A DNA stretch of 64,000 bases from Acidimicrobiaceae bacterium (GTDB taxonomy: Bacteria > Actinomycetota > Acidimicrobiia > Acidimicrobiales > RAAP-2): assembly GCA_003132305.1 (NCBI GenBank), contig PKXJ01000032.1:377275-441274 (forward strand), read 5' to 3'. The translations under genes were made by a program, and so were the position numbers. Shown here piece after piece: positions 17,369-26,300 of the stretch. Within the stretch, counting starts at the first letter, position 1. Each line of letters begins with the position of its first letter. The notes beneath the pieces are model-generated. The model saw nothing but the letters and a program-made list of their open reading frames with translations, ran no database searches and was not told the DNA's origin.

Positions 17369-17374
17369 TAGACT
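17369..17374 (+). promoter_or_regulatory. -10 element of nfuA, leaderless arrangement
   Basis: TAGACT, 6 nt (TCGTTC), then the ATG at 17381. Confidence 0.5.
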
Positions 17375-17380
17375 TCGTTC

Positions 17381-18031
17381 ATGACCTCGATCGACACCTT
17401 TGACGTCCTAACGCTGACCGATGAAGCGCGCAACGTCGTCGTGGACGCCCTCAACAACGAAACTCCGAGTGAGACCTTGGCGCTGTGGGTGGAAGTGACC
17501 GGGACGCGCGGACCGGGCTACTCCTACGATCTCTACTTCTCCGAGTTGAACCTGGCCCCGAGTGACGCCGCGATAGGACGCGACGGTGAGGTCACCATTG
17601 TCGTGCCCGCCGCCAGCGTGGATCGTCTGCGCGGGAGTCGTCTCGAGTTCGCGAGCGAAGGGGGTGGGGGTCTGGTGCTCGTCAATCCCAACAGCCCCAC
17701 GCCCGAAGAGATCAACCCCGGTATACCGGAGGATATTTTGGCCCTCGGAGTCGACGGTCCCTTGGCCACGGTGGCCCTCGTGGTGCTCAACGAGCAAGTC
17801 AACCCCTCGATTGCCTCGCACGGTGGGCGCGCCGATCTCGTGGCGTTGGACGAAGTGAGTAAGACGGCCTACATCAAACTCTCGGGCGGTTGTCAAGGTT
17901 GCGCGATGAGTCGCCTGACCTTGACCCAAGGGATTGAGACGACGCTGCGCGAAGCCATTCCCGAGCTCGTTCATGTGCTCGACGTAACCGACCACGCGTC
18001 GGGCGTCAATCCCTTCTACTCACCAGAGTAA
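17381..18031 (+). CDS. nfuA: NfuA-type iron-sulfur cluster carrier
   Basis: 216 residues. The N-terminal half (about 1-105) resembles a degenerate A-type (HesB/IscA-like) domain without its cysteines; the C-terminal half is a NifU domain with the cluster-binding CxxC in LSGGCQGCAMSRLTLTQGIE (about 168-187) and the family ending VLDVTDHASGVNPFY. Such proteins carry 4Fe-4S clusters to target enzymes. Stands alone with its own promoter, just ahead of aroC. Confidence 0.88.
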   Translation: MTSIDTFDVLTLTDEARNVVVDALNNETPSETLALWVEVTGTRGPGYSYDLYFSELNLAPSDAAIGRDGEVTIVVPAASVDRLRGSRLEFASEGGGGLVLVNPNSPTPEEINPGIPEDILALGVDGPLATVALVVLNEQVNPSIASHGGRADLVALDEVSKTAYIKLSGGCQGCAMSRLTLTQGIETTLREAIPELVHVLDVTDHASGVNPFYSPE

Positions 18032-18052
18032 GAACCGCGAGACGGTTCAACC

Positions 18053-18058
18053 TAGAAT
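18053..18058 (+). promoter_or_regulatory. -10 element of aroC, leaderless arrangement
   Basis: TAGAAT, 6 nt (CGGACA), then the ATG at 18065. Probably drives aroC-aroK-aroB-aroQ. Confidence 0.5.
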
Positions 18059-18064
18059 CGGACA

Positions 18065-19255
18065 ATGTTGCGCTTCCTCACCGCGGGTGAGAGTCACGGT
18101 CCGTCGCTAAGCGTCATCGTCGAAGGACTCCCGGCGGGGCTGAGCGTGCGCGTGGAAGAATTGGGGAACGAACTGGCCCGTCGTCGACTGGGCTACGGAC
18201 GCGGCCCCCGAATGCGCTTTGAGCGCGACGAACTTCGACTCATTGGCGGCGTGCGACATGGTCGCACGCTCGCATCACCCGTCGCGGTGGAGATCCTCAA
18301 CTCGGAGTGGCCGAAGTGGGAAGTCGAGATGTCACCCGCGCCGGGGTCCCCGAGCAAGAAGCTCACCGCGCCACGACCCGGTCACGCCGATCTCGCGGGA
18401 ATGCAGAAGTACGGCTTTGACGACGCGCGCGACGTTTTAGAACGCGCGAGCGCGCGCGAAACAGCGGCCCGCGTCGTCGCCGGTTCTCTCGCCAAATCGC
18501 TGCTGGCGACGATCGGCGTGGCGGTCGTCAGCCACGTGGTGCGCATCGGCGCGGCCACGACGCCCAGCAACGTCCGCCCGCTGCCCGAGGACCTCGAGCG
18601 GGTCGACGAGAGCGAAGTGCGCTGCTTTGACGCGACGAGCGAAGCGGCCATGATCGCGGAGATTAAGGCTGCCGCCAAGGAGGGCGACTCCCTGGGAGGC
18701 ATCGTCGAAGTCATCGCCTACGGTGTGCCGGTAGGACTGGGTAGTCACGTGCAGTGGGATCGAAAGCTCGACGGGCTACTGGCCGGAGCGCTGATGAGTA
18801 TTCAGGCCGTCAAGGCCGTCGAAATCGGTGACGGGATGGCCCAAGCGGGCCAGCGCGGCAGCGTCGCGCACGACGCCATCGCTCTCGATGAGAGCTTTAG
18901 CCCGGGCGGGGGTTTCGTGCGTCGCAGCGACCACGCTGGCGGACTCGAAGGCGGAATCTCCTCGGGCGCGCCGATCATAGCCAAGGTCGCGATGAAACCG
19001 CTGGCGACGCTGAATCGTCCGGTCCTCGAGACCGTGGACGTCGCGACGGGGGAGTCGACGGTTTCATTCAAGGAGAGAACCGACGTCACCGCCGTGCCGG
19101 CCCTAGGTGTCGTCTGTGAAGCCATGATGGCGCTCGTGATCGCGAACGAGGCGCAACGTAAGTTCGGCGGCGACTCGGTGGAGGAGTTCGTGCGCAATCA
19201 CGCTTCCTACGTGGCCAACTTGGGATCGACGGCCTCGGCCGCTCGTCCGGAGTAG
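18065..19255 (+). CDS. aroC: Chorismate synthase
   Basis: 396 residues, matching bacterial AroC. Family signatures are GESHGPSL near the N-terminus, RRLGYGRGPRM, and RASARETAARVVAGSLAK; the C-terminal RSDHAGGLEGGISSG lies in the FMN site. It makes chorismate from EPSP, the branch point for aromatic amino acids and for menaquinone made by the men genes here. First gene of the aro operon; aroK begins 2 bases after the stop. Confidence 0.97.
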   Translation: MLRFLTAGESHGPSLSVIVEGLPAGLSVRVEELGNELARRRLGYGRGPRMRFERDELRLIGGVRHGRTLASPVAVEILNSEWPKWEVEMSPAPGSPSKKLTAPRPGHADLAGMQKYGFDDARDVLERASARETAARVVAGSLAKSLLATIGVAVVSHVVRIGAATTPSNVRPLPEDLERVDESEVRCFDATSEAAMIAEIKAAAKEGDSLGGIVEVIAYGVPVGLGSHVQWDRKLDGLLAGALMSIQAVKAVEIGDGMAQAGQRGSVAHDAIALDESFSPGGGFVRRSDHAGGLEGGISSGAPIIAKVAMKPLATLNRPVLETVDVATGESTVSFKERTDVTAVPALGVVCEAMMALVIANEAQRKFGGDSVEEFVRNHASYVANLGSTASAARPE

Positions 19256-19257
19256 TC

Positions 19258-19758
19258 GTGGCTCGCCTTGTTCTGGTGGGACTGCCGGGCGCGGGAAAGT
19301 CCACGTTGGCCCGGGCGTTGGCCGACGTCTGGGGCTGTGCGGCGATCGACACCGACGACGTCGTCGCGTTGAAGGTGGGCACGCCGGTGGCGCAGTATCT
19401 GCGAGTGCACGGCGAGGCGGCCTTTCGAGAGAAGGAGTTCGACGCACTGCGCGACGCGTTGTCCAGCGACGGCGTCGTCGCGACGGGCGCGGGCGTCGTG
19501 ACGACGAGCGCGGCGAGAGGACTTCTAAAGAAAGTGCCCACGTTGTGGATCGACAGTGACGACGAGACGCTCCTCGAGCGCGTGAGCGACGGAGAGCGAC
19601 CATTGCTCGGCGAGGACCATCGTCAAGGGCTCGTGGATCTTCGCGTGCAGCGCGAGACGTGGTATCGCTCGAGCGCTCGCGCTCGCGTGGATTCGTCGGG
19701 CCCGCTCGACGAGGTCGTGCGTCGAATTCTCATCGAGGTCGATAGCGTGACGTCGTGA
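19258..19758 (+). CDS. aroK: Shikimate kinase
   Basis: 166 residues. P-loop GLPGAGKSTLA (residues 8-18), IDTDD shikimate-binding segment and the GEAAFREKEFDAL motif are present; the GAGVVT strand carries the third motif. It phosphorylates shikimate. GTG start; the end overlaps the aroB start by 4 bases. Confidence 0.95.
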   Translation: MARLVLVGLPGAGKSTLARALADVWGCAAIDTDDVVALKVGTPVAQYLRVHGEAAFREKEFDALRDALSSDGVVATGAGVVTTSAARGLLKKVPTLWIDSDDETLLERVSDGERPLLGEDHRQGLVDLRVQRETWYRSSARARVDSSGPLDEVVRRILIEVDSVTS

Positions 19759-20804
19759 ACGTGACGGTCGAACTAGAGGAACGTAGTTACGACGTCGTCG
19801 TTGACGTCGACGCGCGCCACCAACTGGGCGAGTTGATAAAGAGACGGGCGCCTCGCGCCAAGAGCGTCGCCCTCGTCACCTCTCCCTCCCTGGTTAACGA
19901 GACGTGGTTCGATATTGAGAGCGGGCGCGACCAGGCGGTGTTTTTGGTTCCCGAAGGAGAGTCGGCGAAGACGCTTGGTTCACTGGAGGAGTTGCTCGAA
20001 GCGCTCGCGCAAGGTCGACTTTCGCGTGACGACGTGATCGTGGGCGTCGGCGGCGGTGCCATCTGCGACCTCGCTGGCTTCGCCGCCGCCACGTACTTGC
20101 GCGGCGTGGCCTTGGTGCAGATTCCGACGTCGCTGGTGGGCCAAGTCGACGCGGCCATTGGTGGCAAAACTGGCGTCAACTTGCGCGCCGGGAAGAACTT
20201 AGTGGGCGCGTTCCACCAGCCACTGGGCGTTCTTTGTGACACCAGTGTTCTCGACACGTTGCCCGAACGCGAGCGCAAAAGCGGACTGGGTGAGGTCGCG
20301 AAGTGTTGGCTTCTCGAGGGACGTCCCGTTGACGAGCTCGTGACCACCTCTCTTTCGAGTCTGATTGAACTCTCGGTTCGGTTAAAGGCCGACGTGGTGT
20401 CGAACGACGAGCGAGAGGGAGGATTGAGGGTTCTCCTTAACTACGGTCACACGCTCGCACACGCGCTCGAAAAACTCTCGCTGCGCAGAGGTCCCGATGA
20501 GTTGCGCCACGGCGAAGCCGTCGCGATCGGTCTCGCCTTCGCGGTTCGACTCGCGAAAGAGCTCGACCTCGTTGGCGAAAACGAAGTGGCGAGCCACGAC
20601 GCGGTCCTCGAACAGTTAGGGCTGGTGACCGATTTGCCCGCACGCTACGACCCCGAGGAGTTGCTCGAAGCCATGGGCCACGACAAGAAGGCCCACCACG
20701 ATCTGAGTTTCGTGCTGCCGGGCCCCTCGGGCTTTGCCGTCGTGTCGGACATCGACGAGGCCAAGGTGCGCGACGTACTCGAGCGATTCCAGGGAGAACG
20801 ATGA
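19755..20804 (+). CDS. aroB: 3-dehydroquinate synthase
   Basis: 349 residues. The NAD-binding GVGGGAICDLAGFAAATYLRG, PTSLVGQVDAAIGGKTGVN and NYGHTLAHALE (metal-binding His) motifs are all present. It converts DAHP to 3-dehydroquinate, the first ring of the shikimate pathway. Coupled to aroK upstream and aroQ downstream by 4-base overlaps. Confidence 0.96.
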   Translation: MNVTVELEERSYDVVVDVDARHQLGELIKRRAPRAKSVALVTSPSLVNETWFDIESGRDQAVFLVPEGESAKTLGSLEELLEALAQGRLSRDDVIVGVGGGAICDLAGFAAATYLRGVALVQIPTSLVGQVDAAIGGKTGVNLRAGKNLVGAFHQPLGVLCDTSVLDTLPERERKSGLGEVAKCWLLEGRPVDELVTTSLSSLIELSVRLKADVVSNDEREGGLRVLLNYGHTLAHALEKLSLRRGPDELRHGEAVAIGLAFAVRLAKELDLVGENEVASHDAVLEQLGLVTDLPARYDPEELLEAMGHDKKAHHDLSFVLPGPSGFAVVSDIDEAKVRDVLERFQGER

Positions 20805-21244
20805 GTGGCGAAATCTTGCTGTTGGCGGGACCGAATTTGAATCTGCTGGGCGAACGGAGTCCGGAGATCTACGGAACGACGACGCTCCTCGAGCACGTCG
20901 GTCGATTTCGAGCTCTCGCGAGCGCGGCGGGCTTCAGTGTTCGAGATCTTCAGTCCAACTTCGAAGGTGACCTCATCGAGGCCGTGCACGCCGCGCGCGG
21001 AACGTGCGTCGCGATTGTCCTCAACGCTGGCGCTCTCACGCACACGTCGTGGGCGCTTCGCGACGCGTTGGCTACTTTCGACGGCGTCAAGATTGAAGTC
21101 CACCTGTCCAGTCCAGCCGCGCGCGAACCGTTTCGTCACGTCAGCACCCTCGCGGGCGTCGTGAACGGTTCCATCGCGGGCTTTGGCGCACTGAGTTACG
21201 ACCTGGCGTTCGAAGCGGTTCGTCGCATACTTGACGCGTCCTAG
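20801..21244 (+). CDS. aroQ: Type II 3-dehydroquinate dehydratase
   Basis: 147 residues. GPNLNLLGERSPEIYG contains the catalytic Arg/Tyr loop and LNAGALTHTSWALRDAL the substrate-binding Asn and His region, followed by EVHLSSPAAREPFRH. Dehydrates 3-dehydroquinate. Ends the aro operon; aroE is not in the window. Confidence 0.95.
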   Translation: MSGEILLLAGPNLNLLGERSPEIYGTTTLLEHVGRFRALASAAGFSVRDLQSNFEGDLIEAVHAARGTCVAIVLNAGALTHTSWALRDALATFDGVKIEVHLSSPAAREPFRHVSTLAGVVNGSIAGFGALSYDLAFEAVRRILDAS

Positions 21245-21267
21245 ATCGAGCCCGTAGTGCCGTTGCC

Positions 21268-21273
21268 TAGACT
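21268..21273 (+). promoter_or_regulatory. -10-like element upstream of efp
   Basis: TAGACT lies 35 nt before the efp ATG, predicting a short leader that contains GAAAGG ahead of the start. Unlike many neighbours this is a leadered arrangement. Confidence 0.35.
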
Positions 21274-21308
21274 GGGCTGCGCACGAATCGCGAAAGGCAC
21301 CCAGGCCC

Positions 21309-21872
21309 ATGGCCGCAATCTCAACCTCGGACATCAGAAATGGCATCACCCTCAAGATTGACGAAGGTCTCTTTACGGTCTTGGAGTTTCAACACGTCAA
21401 GCCCGGCAAGGGCGGTGCCTTCGTACGCACCAAGTTGCGCAACGCACGTTCCGGGGCCGTCATTGAACGTACCTACCGCGCCGACGAGCGTTTAGAACAA
21501 GCCATTATCGATAAGCGTGACACCCAGTACCTCTATCGCGACGGTGACGACTACATCTTCATGGACCAATCCAACTTCGACCAGTTGCCCGTCTCGTCCA
21601 AGAGTCTGGGCGAGGCGACGAACTTTCTCAAAGAGACCGGCAAGGCCATGCTGATCTCCTACGACGAAGAGATCATTGGAGTTGAACTGCCCGCTTCGGT
21701 GGAGCTCACCATCGCCGAGACCGAGCCCGGCGTGCAGGGCGATCGCGTGTCCGGCGCGCGCAAGCCCGCCACCCTCGAAACGGGTTACGTGGTTCAAGTG
21801 CCACTCTTCGTCGGTCCTGGTGAGGCCATTAGGGTCGACACTCGCACCGGTGAGTACATGACCCGAGCGTAG
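21309..21872 (+). CDS. efp: Elongation factor P
   Basis: 187 residues, the normal size. The three-domain EF-P shows the KPGKGGAFVRTKLRN loop with Lys34 at the tip that meets the peptidyl-transferase centre, followed by ERTYRADERLEQA and the C-terminal GEAIRVDTRTGEYMTR. It relieves stalling at polyproline stretches. nusB begins 1 base after the stop. Confidence 0.97.
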   Translation: MAAISTSDIRNGITLKIDEGLFTVLEFQHVKPGKGGAFVRTKLRNARSGAVIERTYRADERLEQAIIDKRDTQYLYRDGDDYIFMDQSNFDQLPVSSKSLGEATNFLKETGKAMLISYDEEIIGVELPASVELTIAETEPGVQGDRVSGARKPATLETGYVVQVPLFVGPGEAIRVDTRTGEYMTRA

Positions 21873-21873
21873 G

Positions 21874-22272
21874 GTGAGCGAACTCGGCCAGCGACGTCAT
21901 CTCGCTCGCGAACGAGCCCTGGAACTCGCGTACGAAGCCAGTATGAAAGGCCGTCCGTTCGCTTCGATCGTGAGCGAGTTGATGGTGTCGCCAGACGACT
22001 ACACGGTGGTGATCCTGACGTCCGCCGAAGAGAATCGTCTTCGAATTGAAGAACTCATCGCCGAGTACGCACACGGGTGGACCCTCGAGCGACTCGCACT
22101 GATGGACCGCTTGATCATGACGTTGGCGCTGGGCGAGCTGATGATGGACGACGCGCCGCCCGTGGCGGTCGTCCTTGACGAATCCGTGGAGTTCGCGAAG
22201 ACCTACTCCACGGAGGATTCGGCGTCTTTCGTCAACGGCGTTTTGGCGGCGTGTGTCGAACATCTAAAGTAA
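21874..22272 (+). CDS. nusB: Transcription antitermination factor NusB
   Basis: 132 residues of an all-helical NusB domain: RRHLARERALELAYEAS, DRLIMTLALGEL and a VALDESVEFAKTY-like segment. It joins NusE in antitermination complexes on rRNA operons. GTG start directly after efp. In many actinobacteria pyrR follows nusB; here about 13.7 kb of oxidase genes intervene. Confidence 0.92.
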   Translation: MSELGQRRHLARERALELAYEASMKGRPFASIVSELMVSPDDYTVVILTSAEENRLRIEELIAEYAHGWTLERLALMDRLIMTLALGELMMDDAPPVAVVLDESVEFAKTYSTEDSASFVNGVLAACVEHLK

Positions 22273-22302
22273 GAGGAGCCCCCCCGGTAAAGGAGTTGCT
22301 TC

Positions 22303-24039
22303 GTGCCCGGCATGAGTCAACAGTCGATTGATTTGACTAATGCCCTCGTGGTGTCGATGTTCCGTCACTCACTATTTGTTACCGGGTTGCTGTGGCTGGC
22401 GGTTATTGCGGTCGTAATGATGTTCGTCCTGGTAGTTACGCGAAACATATTCCGCTTCAACTTGTCCAGCGAAGGTGTCAACGAACCGCGGGCTCGAACC
22501 TACCTCCGCTGGGCCTTCGGAGCTATCTGGCTCTTCGATGGGGTCCTTCAGTTTCAAGCGTCCATGCCACTCGGCCTGGCCAACAACGTCGTCGCGCCGC
22601 TGACGACGAACACGCCCTCGTGGCTTCACGCGTTGATGGAGCACGGCATCTTCTTGTGGAACAGTCACCCCATCTCGCTGGCCGTAGGAGTGGCGTGGTT
22701 GCAAGTTGGCATTGGCCTGGTGCTGCTGGTCTCGAACGGACGGACCGGTCGGATTGTTGGTGGGGTTTCGGCCGCGTGGGCGGCTCTCGTTTGGCTTATC
22801 GGCAATGGTGCCGGCGGCATCTTCGTGACCGGCGCGTCATTCTTATTTGGTTGGCCGGGCGCGTCGTTCTTCTACGTCTTTGCCGGCGTGTGGATGGCCG
22901 TCAATCCCGAAACGTTTCGACGGTGGTTCTCTTTCGTCACCCTTCGAGTCTTGAGCGTGATCGTGGCGTTCGCGACGCTGCTGCAGTTTCTGCCCTCAAC
23001 CGAGTTCTGGCACGGTGGAAACGCCAACGCCCTCACCACCATGACCACGTACATGACCAAGATCGCCCAACCGCACGCACTGACGTGGCTCGTTCATCAC
23101 GTTGGTTCGCTCGCGGCGACGATGGGCGGCGGCTTTAACATCGTGATCATTTTGTGGCTGGGGGTCTGTGCGGTGGGTCTGTGGATGGCGGCCGCGCGAC
23201 GGTGGCGATGGCCGGTGTGGACCTTCGTCGTTGGGTGCGTTTTCTTCTGGCTCGTGTCCGAAGACACGTCAATCTTCGGCGGACTCTCCACCGACGTGAA
23301 CTCCCTGCTTCCCCTCGCGGTCCTCACGTGGTGTGCGTCACCGGCGCTGAGCGGACTTGAACCACGAGAGCGTCGACTGCCTCGTGAAGTGACGAGTAGC
23401 GCCGGTGCCGTGATAGCAACGTTTGCTTCGGCCATGATTCTCTTTTCGACGGTATTGATGGCCGGCACCACCTTCGCGAGCGCCGAGACCACGCTCTACC
23501 AGGCCCATAATGGTCCAGCGTCCGCAACGACGACGAAAGCAACCCCGTTTACTCTCACGGATCAGTTCAATAAGACGTACTCCCTGGGCGAACATAAAAA
23601 ACACGTCACGCTCTTGACCTTTCTCGATCCGCGTTGCTGGACCGACTGCCCGTTGCTGGCGAAACAGCTCGAGCACGTGCGCGCAGAGTTGTCCGCCAAC
23701 GCGAATCTCGACATCGTCGCGGTAGCGGCTGATCCGTACCACGAACACCTCTCAGACCTTCGTCACTTCATTGCGGTTCGCGGACTCGCCCACGTGAAGA
23801 ACTTTTACTTCGTGACGGGAAAGCTCTCGAGGGTTCGCAAGGTGTGGGCGTCGTACGGAATCGGTGTTTCCATGACGTCAGCGGACAAGATGAGCATTCA
23901 CTCCGATTTCATGTTCATTATCACCACAAAGGGCGAATTACGTTGGATTATCCCCGACGATCCACTGTCGAGTTCGTCGGGCGTCGCGTCGGCCGTCTCT
24001 GAGCTGCGCGGTCTGTTGGCGGATGAGGGCGTGAACTGA
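22303..24039 (+). CDS. Polytopic membrane protein fused to a SCO1/SenC-type copper chaperone domain
   Basis: 578 residues. Residues 1-395 form about nine to ten membrane helices of no family I can name, with several histidines near helix ends (SHPIS, HGGN, LVHHVG). Residues 412-578 are a thioredoxin-fold SCO domain with the copper motif CWTDCP (Cys445, Cys449) and the distal His533 in SIHSDFMFI. SCO proteins deliver copper to the CuA site of oxidase subunit II. The GTG start has AAAGGAG 7 nt upstream. First gene of the oxidase island; a second, stand-alone SCO gene lies 9 kb downstream on the minus strand. Confidence 0.85.
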   Translation: MPGMSQQSIDLTNALVVSMFRHSLFVTGLLWLAVIAVVMMFVLVVTRNIFRFNLSSEGVNEPRARTYLRWAFGAIWLFDGVLQFQASMPLGLANNVVAPLTTNTPSWLHALMEHGIFLWNSHPISLAVGVAWLQVGIGLVLLVSNGRTGRIVGGVSAAWAALVWLIGNGAGGIFVTGASFLFGWPGASFFYVFAGVWMAVNPETFRRWFSFVTLRVLSVIVAFATLLQFLPSTEFWHGGNANALTTMTTYMTKIAQPHALTWLVHHVGSLAATMGGGFNIVIILWLGVCAVGLWMAAARRWRWPVWTFVVGCVFFWLVSEDTSIFGGLSTDVNSLLPLAVLTWCASPALSGLEPRERRLPREVTSSAGAVIATFASAMILFSTVLMAGTTFASAETTLYQAHNGPASATTTKATPFTLTDQFNKTYSLGEHKKHVTLLTFLDPRCWTDCPLLAKQLEHVRAELSANANLDIVAVAADPYHEHLSDLRHFIAVRGLAHVKNFYFVTGKLSRVRKVWASYGIGVSMTSADKMSIHSDFMFIITTKGELRWIIPDDPLSSSSGVASAVSELRGLLADEGVN

Positions 24040-24154
24040 GAGCCGAAGCGCGGCGGCGGTGTAATTGGCTTGGGAGTTCGCCGTCAAGGGAAAAGAGTCG
24101 CCTCGCGAGAGGATCGGGGGTCACTCAACGCGCGGGGAGTGTCAATCGAGAGAG

Positions 24155-24487
24155 TCAGCGCGGCGGTTTCGGGGTGTTGGAGTGACCTTCGGGTGTACCG
24201 TCATGAACTTCTCGAAGGTACTCGTTGTAGGCACTCAAAGTCTCGTCGCTCCTGGTCACGGGCGAGTCTTTTCGAGGGGGAGCCTCACTCCTCTCTTCCT
24301 GCAACAGTTTTCGCCACATGTACAGCGCGTATCCCCCAAAAATGGGCCATTCAAAGACGTAGGCCCAGGAGAGGGAATTGCCGGAACGGGCCCGCAGATA
24401 CTCGAAAATAAAGCCCGAAACGCAGATAATCTCCACGAACGCGAGCGCCAGATCAATTCCGAGAATTCTCTTATTCTTTTCGCTCAC
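24155..24487 (-). CDS. Small membrane protein with SWAYVFEWP motif, copy 1
   Basis: 110 residues. Two hydrophobic segments (LGIDLALAFVEIICVSGFIF and YVFEWPIFGGYALYMW) are joined by the polar loop RARSGNSLSWAYVFEWP; the C-terminal tail is charged and cytoplasmic by the positive-inside rule. The same loop and second helix recur in the gene at 34445-34861, which supports this strand and frame over the plus-strand frames here. Function unknown; position suggests an oxidase-linked role. The GTG start has TAGTGT 8 nt before it. Divergent from the cupredoxin-like gene, convergent with the SCO fusion gene. Confidence 0.72.
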   Translation of the reverse strand: MSEKNKRILGIDLALAFVEIICVSGFIFEYLRARSGNSLSWAYVFEWPIFGGYALYMWRKLLQEERSEAPPRKDSPVTRSDETLSAYNEYLREVHDGTPEGHSNTPKPPR

Positions 24488-24566
24488 AAGTTTTCACACT
24501 AGTGACGCTGTTCGTTAATCTTGGTTCGGAGTCCCGTTGGGGGCGCCTCGTCGCAAGGAGTGGAAA

Positions 24567-25247
24567 ATGTCAAAGGAAGGGAGACTGGCAACGGTTCTTG
24601 GACTCTTCTTGGTGGCTGTAGCTCTTGTGGTGTGGGCGGTCGCCAGTTTCATAACGCCGGGCGTACCCGGCGGGGTCGTTAACTACACCAACACTCAAGC
24701 CGCCGGACAGCCGGTAAACCTAACGGTCGAGACCGTTGGATCGATCGGATTCGGTGCTCATCCGTCGTGGGTCTCGTACCTCACAAAGGATCCGCACACA
24801 GGCAAGTGGGTCCACGAGACGTCGTGGGAGTTGCCAGCTAACACGGTGGTTCACATGACCATCTATCAGTACGACAGCGGCAGCCCGCTCCGTAATCAGG
24901 AGTGGGGTCAGGTCCAAGGAACGATCGGCGATAACGCCACCTTGAACGGGAAGACCTTTAGTTCGTACAACTCGAACACTGGCACCGGCGTCGGCCACAC
25001 CTTCGCCGTACCGCAACTCAACTTGGTCGTGCCGCTGGTCGGCGTCGGTGGGAGCAACATCTGTGGGACCGCACCGTGTCTCATAAATTTCCCTCACAAC
25101 ACCGAAACCTTCAGTTTCAAGACACCGGGACCAGGTAGTTACAACTGGCAGTGCTTCGTGCCCTGTGCGTTGGGTTATTTGTTTGGTAATGGAGGAGCGA
25201 TGTCAGCGCAGAACTACATGGGCGGCGAGTTGGAAGTGGTGCAGTAG
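24567..25247 (+). CDS. Membrane-anchored cupredoxin-like protein
   Basis: 226 residues: an N-terminal anchor helix (about 8-28) and an exported domain. The domain has the order expected of a rusticyanin/sulfocyanin- or oxidase-CuA-type cupredoxin: GVGHTFAVPQ (His144) and a late GSYNWQCFVPC loop (Cys196, Cys200) followed by GNGGAM. The CxxxC spacing is that of CuA, but the CuA His is absent (Gly at that position), and the blue-copper CxxPGH motif is also not met. It may carry electrons to the oxidase or help assemble CuA. The ATG has AAGGAG well placed; the coxB-like gene follows after 2 bases. Confidence 0.72.
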   Translation: MSKEGRLATVLGLFLVAVALVVWAVASFITPGVPGGVVNYTNTQAAGQPVNLTVETVGSIGFGAHPSWVSYLTKDPHTGKWVHETSWELPANTVVHMTIYQYDSGSPLRNQEWGQVQGTIGDNATLNGKTFSSYNSNTGTGVGHTFAVPQLNLVVPLVGVGGSNICGTAPCLINFPHNTETFSFKTPGPGSYNWQCFVPCALGYLFGNGGAMSAQNYMGGELEVVQ

Positions 25248-25249
25248 TC

Positions 25250-26242
25250 ATGACCTCGGAGAACCCACCTAAGAACGACACGAATCACCTTCAACGTATA
25301 ACCGTCATCTGGATCATCGTTTCCATTATCGGTGACCTGCTGTATTGGTTCCTCGTCGGACCTCACGTGCCGCCGGGAAGGATGACCTCGACGGCGAAGG
25401 GCAATCAGTTCGACTTCAACGTGCTGTTCATTATCGCGTTTCCCGTCCTCGTCGGCATCTGGGAGTACATGTTGTACGCGGTTATCAATTGGCGATCGAA
25501 GAAAGAGGGCGTTCCCGAATCGGTGGGTGGGCCGCGGGCCGCGGAGAATAGGAAACTACAGACGTCATGGATCGCGATTACGACGGTCGTGGTCCTGCTC
25601 CTTGCGGCCTACGGCACGGTAGAAGTCATCGTGGGCAAAGGTTCCGGCGGCGGCGAAGGCCCGAACCCCATTTGGCAGCCGACCGGCGCCGTGAAGGCCG
25701 AGACCGCGGCGCTCGCGGGAAACGGGACTTGGTCGCCCAACAGCAACGAGGTTCTTCCGGTGCAGGTCATCGCGCAGCAGTGGAAGTTCACCTATCGTTA
25801 TCCAACGTTTGGGGGTTTTGAGTCTCCGTATCTGATACTGCCCAACGATACGAATATTGTGTTCAACGTGACGTCACTCGATGTGATTCACAGCTTCTGG
25901 GCGTATCAACTGGAAGTCAAAGCAGACGCCAACCCAATGGAAAACAACGTGGCGTTTACCAAAACGGAACAGTTGGGTAGTTTTGAGGTTCGCTGTAGCG
26001 AATTGTGTGGAATCTGGCACGGCGCGATGTTCAATTCTGGCCAAGTGCTCACGCCGGCGGCCTTTATGGCGTGGGCGACTAAAACCGAAGCAGCGAACGC
26101 AGTGAACACCAAGGACCTACCGCCGTTTGCCTGGACGTACGTGCCTGACGCTAATGGCTCATCCGGTGGTTACTACCCCGACGGAACGGTGACGCCGTAC
26201 AGTCCGGTAGAAGTGTACGGATCGAAGCAACCGAGTTCGTGA
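25250..26242 (+). CDS. ctaC: Cytochrome c oxidase subunit II
   Basis: 330 residues. Three hydrophobic helices (about 17-37, 55-79, 104-129) precede the exported CuA cupredoxin domain; canonical subunit II has two, so one helix is extra. The CuA ligands are complete: His214 (DVIHSFW), Cys249, Glu251 and Cys253 (RCSELCG), His257 and Met260 (WHGAM). The aromatic entry motif is AQQWKFTY. No CXXCH heme-c extension is present. It accepts electrons from an external donor and passes them to subunit I. Confidence 0.94.
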   Translation: MTSENPPKNDTNHLQRITVIWIIVSIIGDLLYWFLVGPHVPPGRMTSTAKGNQFDFNVLFIIAFPVLVGIWEYMLYAVINWRSKKEGVPESVGGPRAAENRKLQTSWIAITTVVVLLLAAYGTVEVIVGKGSGGGEGPNPIWQPTGAVKAETAALAGNGTWSPNSNEVLPVQVIAQQWKFTYRYPTFGGFESPYLILPNDTNIVFNVTSLDVIHSFWAYQLEVKADANPMENNVAFTKTEQLGSFEVRCSELCGIWHGAMFNSGQVLTPAAFMAWATKTEAANAVNTKDLPPFAWTYVPDANGSSGGYYPDGTVTPYSPVEVYGSKQPSS

Positions 26243-26300
26243 TGATGATCAACTCGGTATTGGAGCAGGCCTCAATGAATAAAGAAACGGAGATCGCGCA

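Noticed and set aside
24065-24502. Two plus-strand frames of 113-145 codons
   Set aside because: The minus-strand frame here is paralogous to the gene at 34445, which settles the coding strand.
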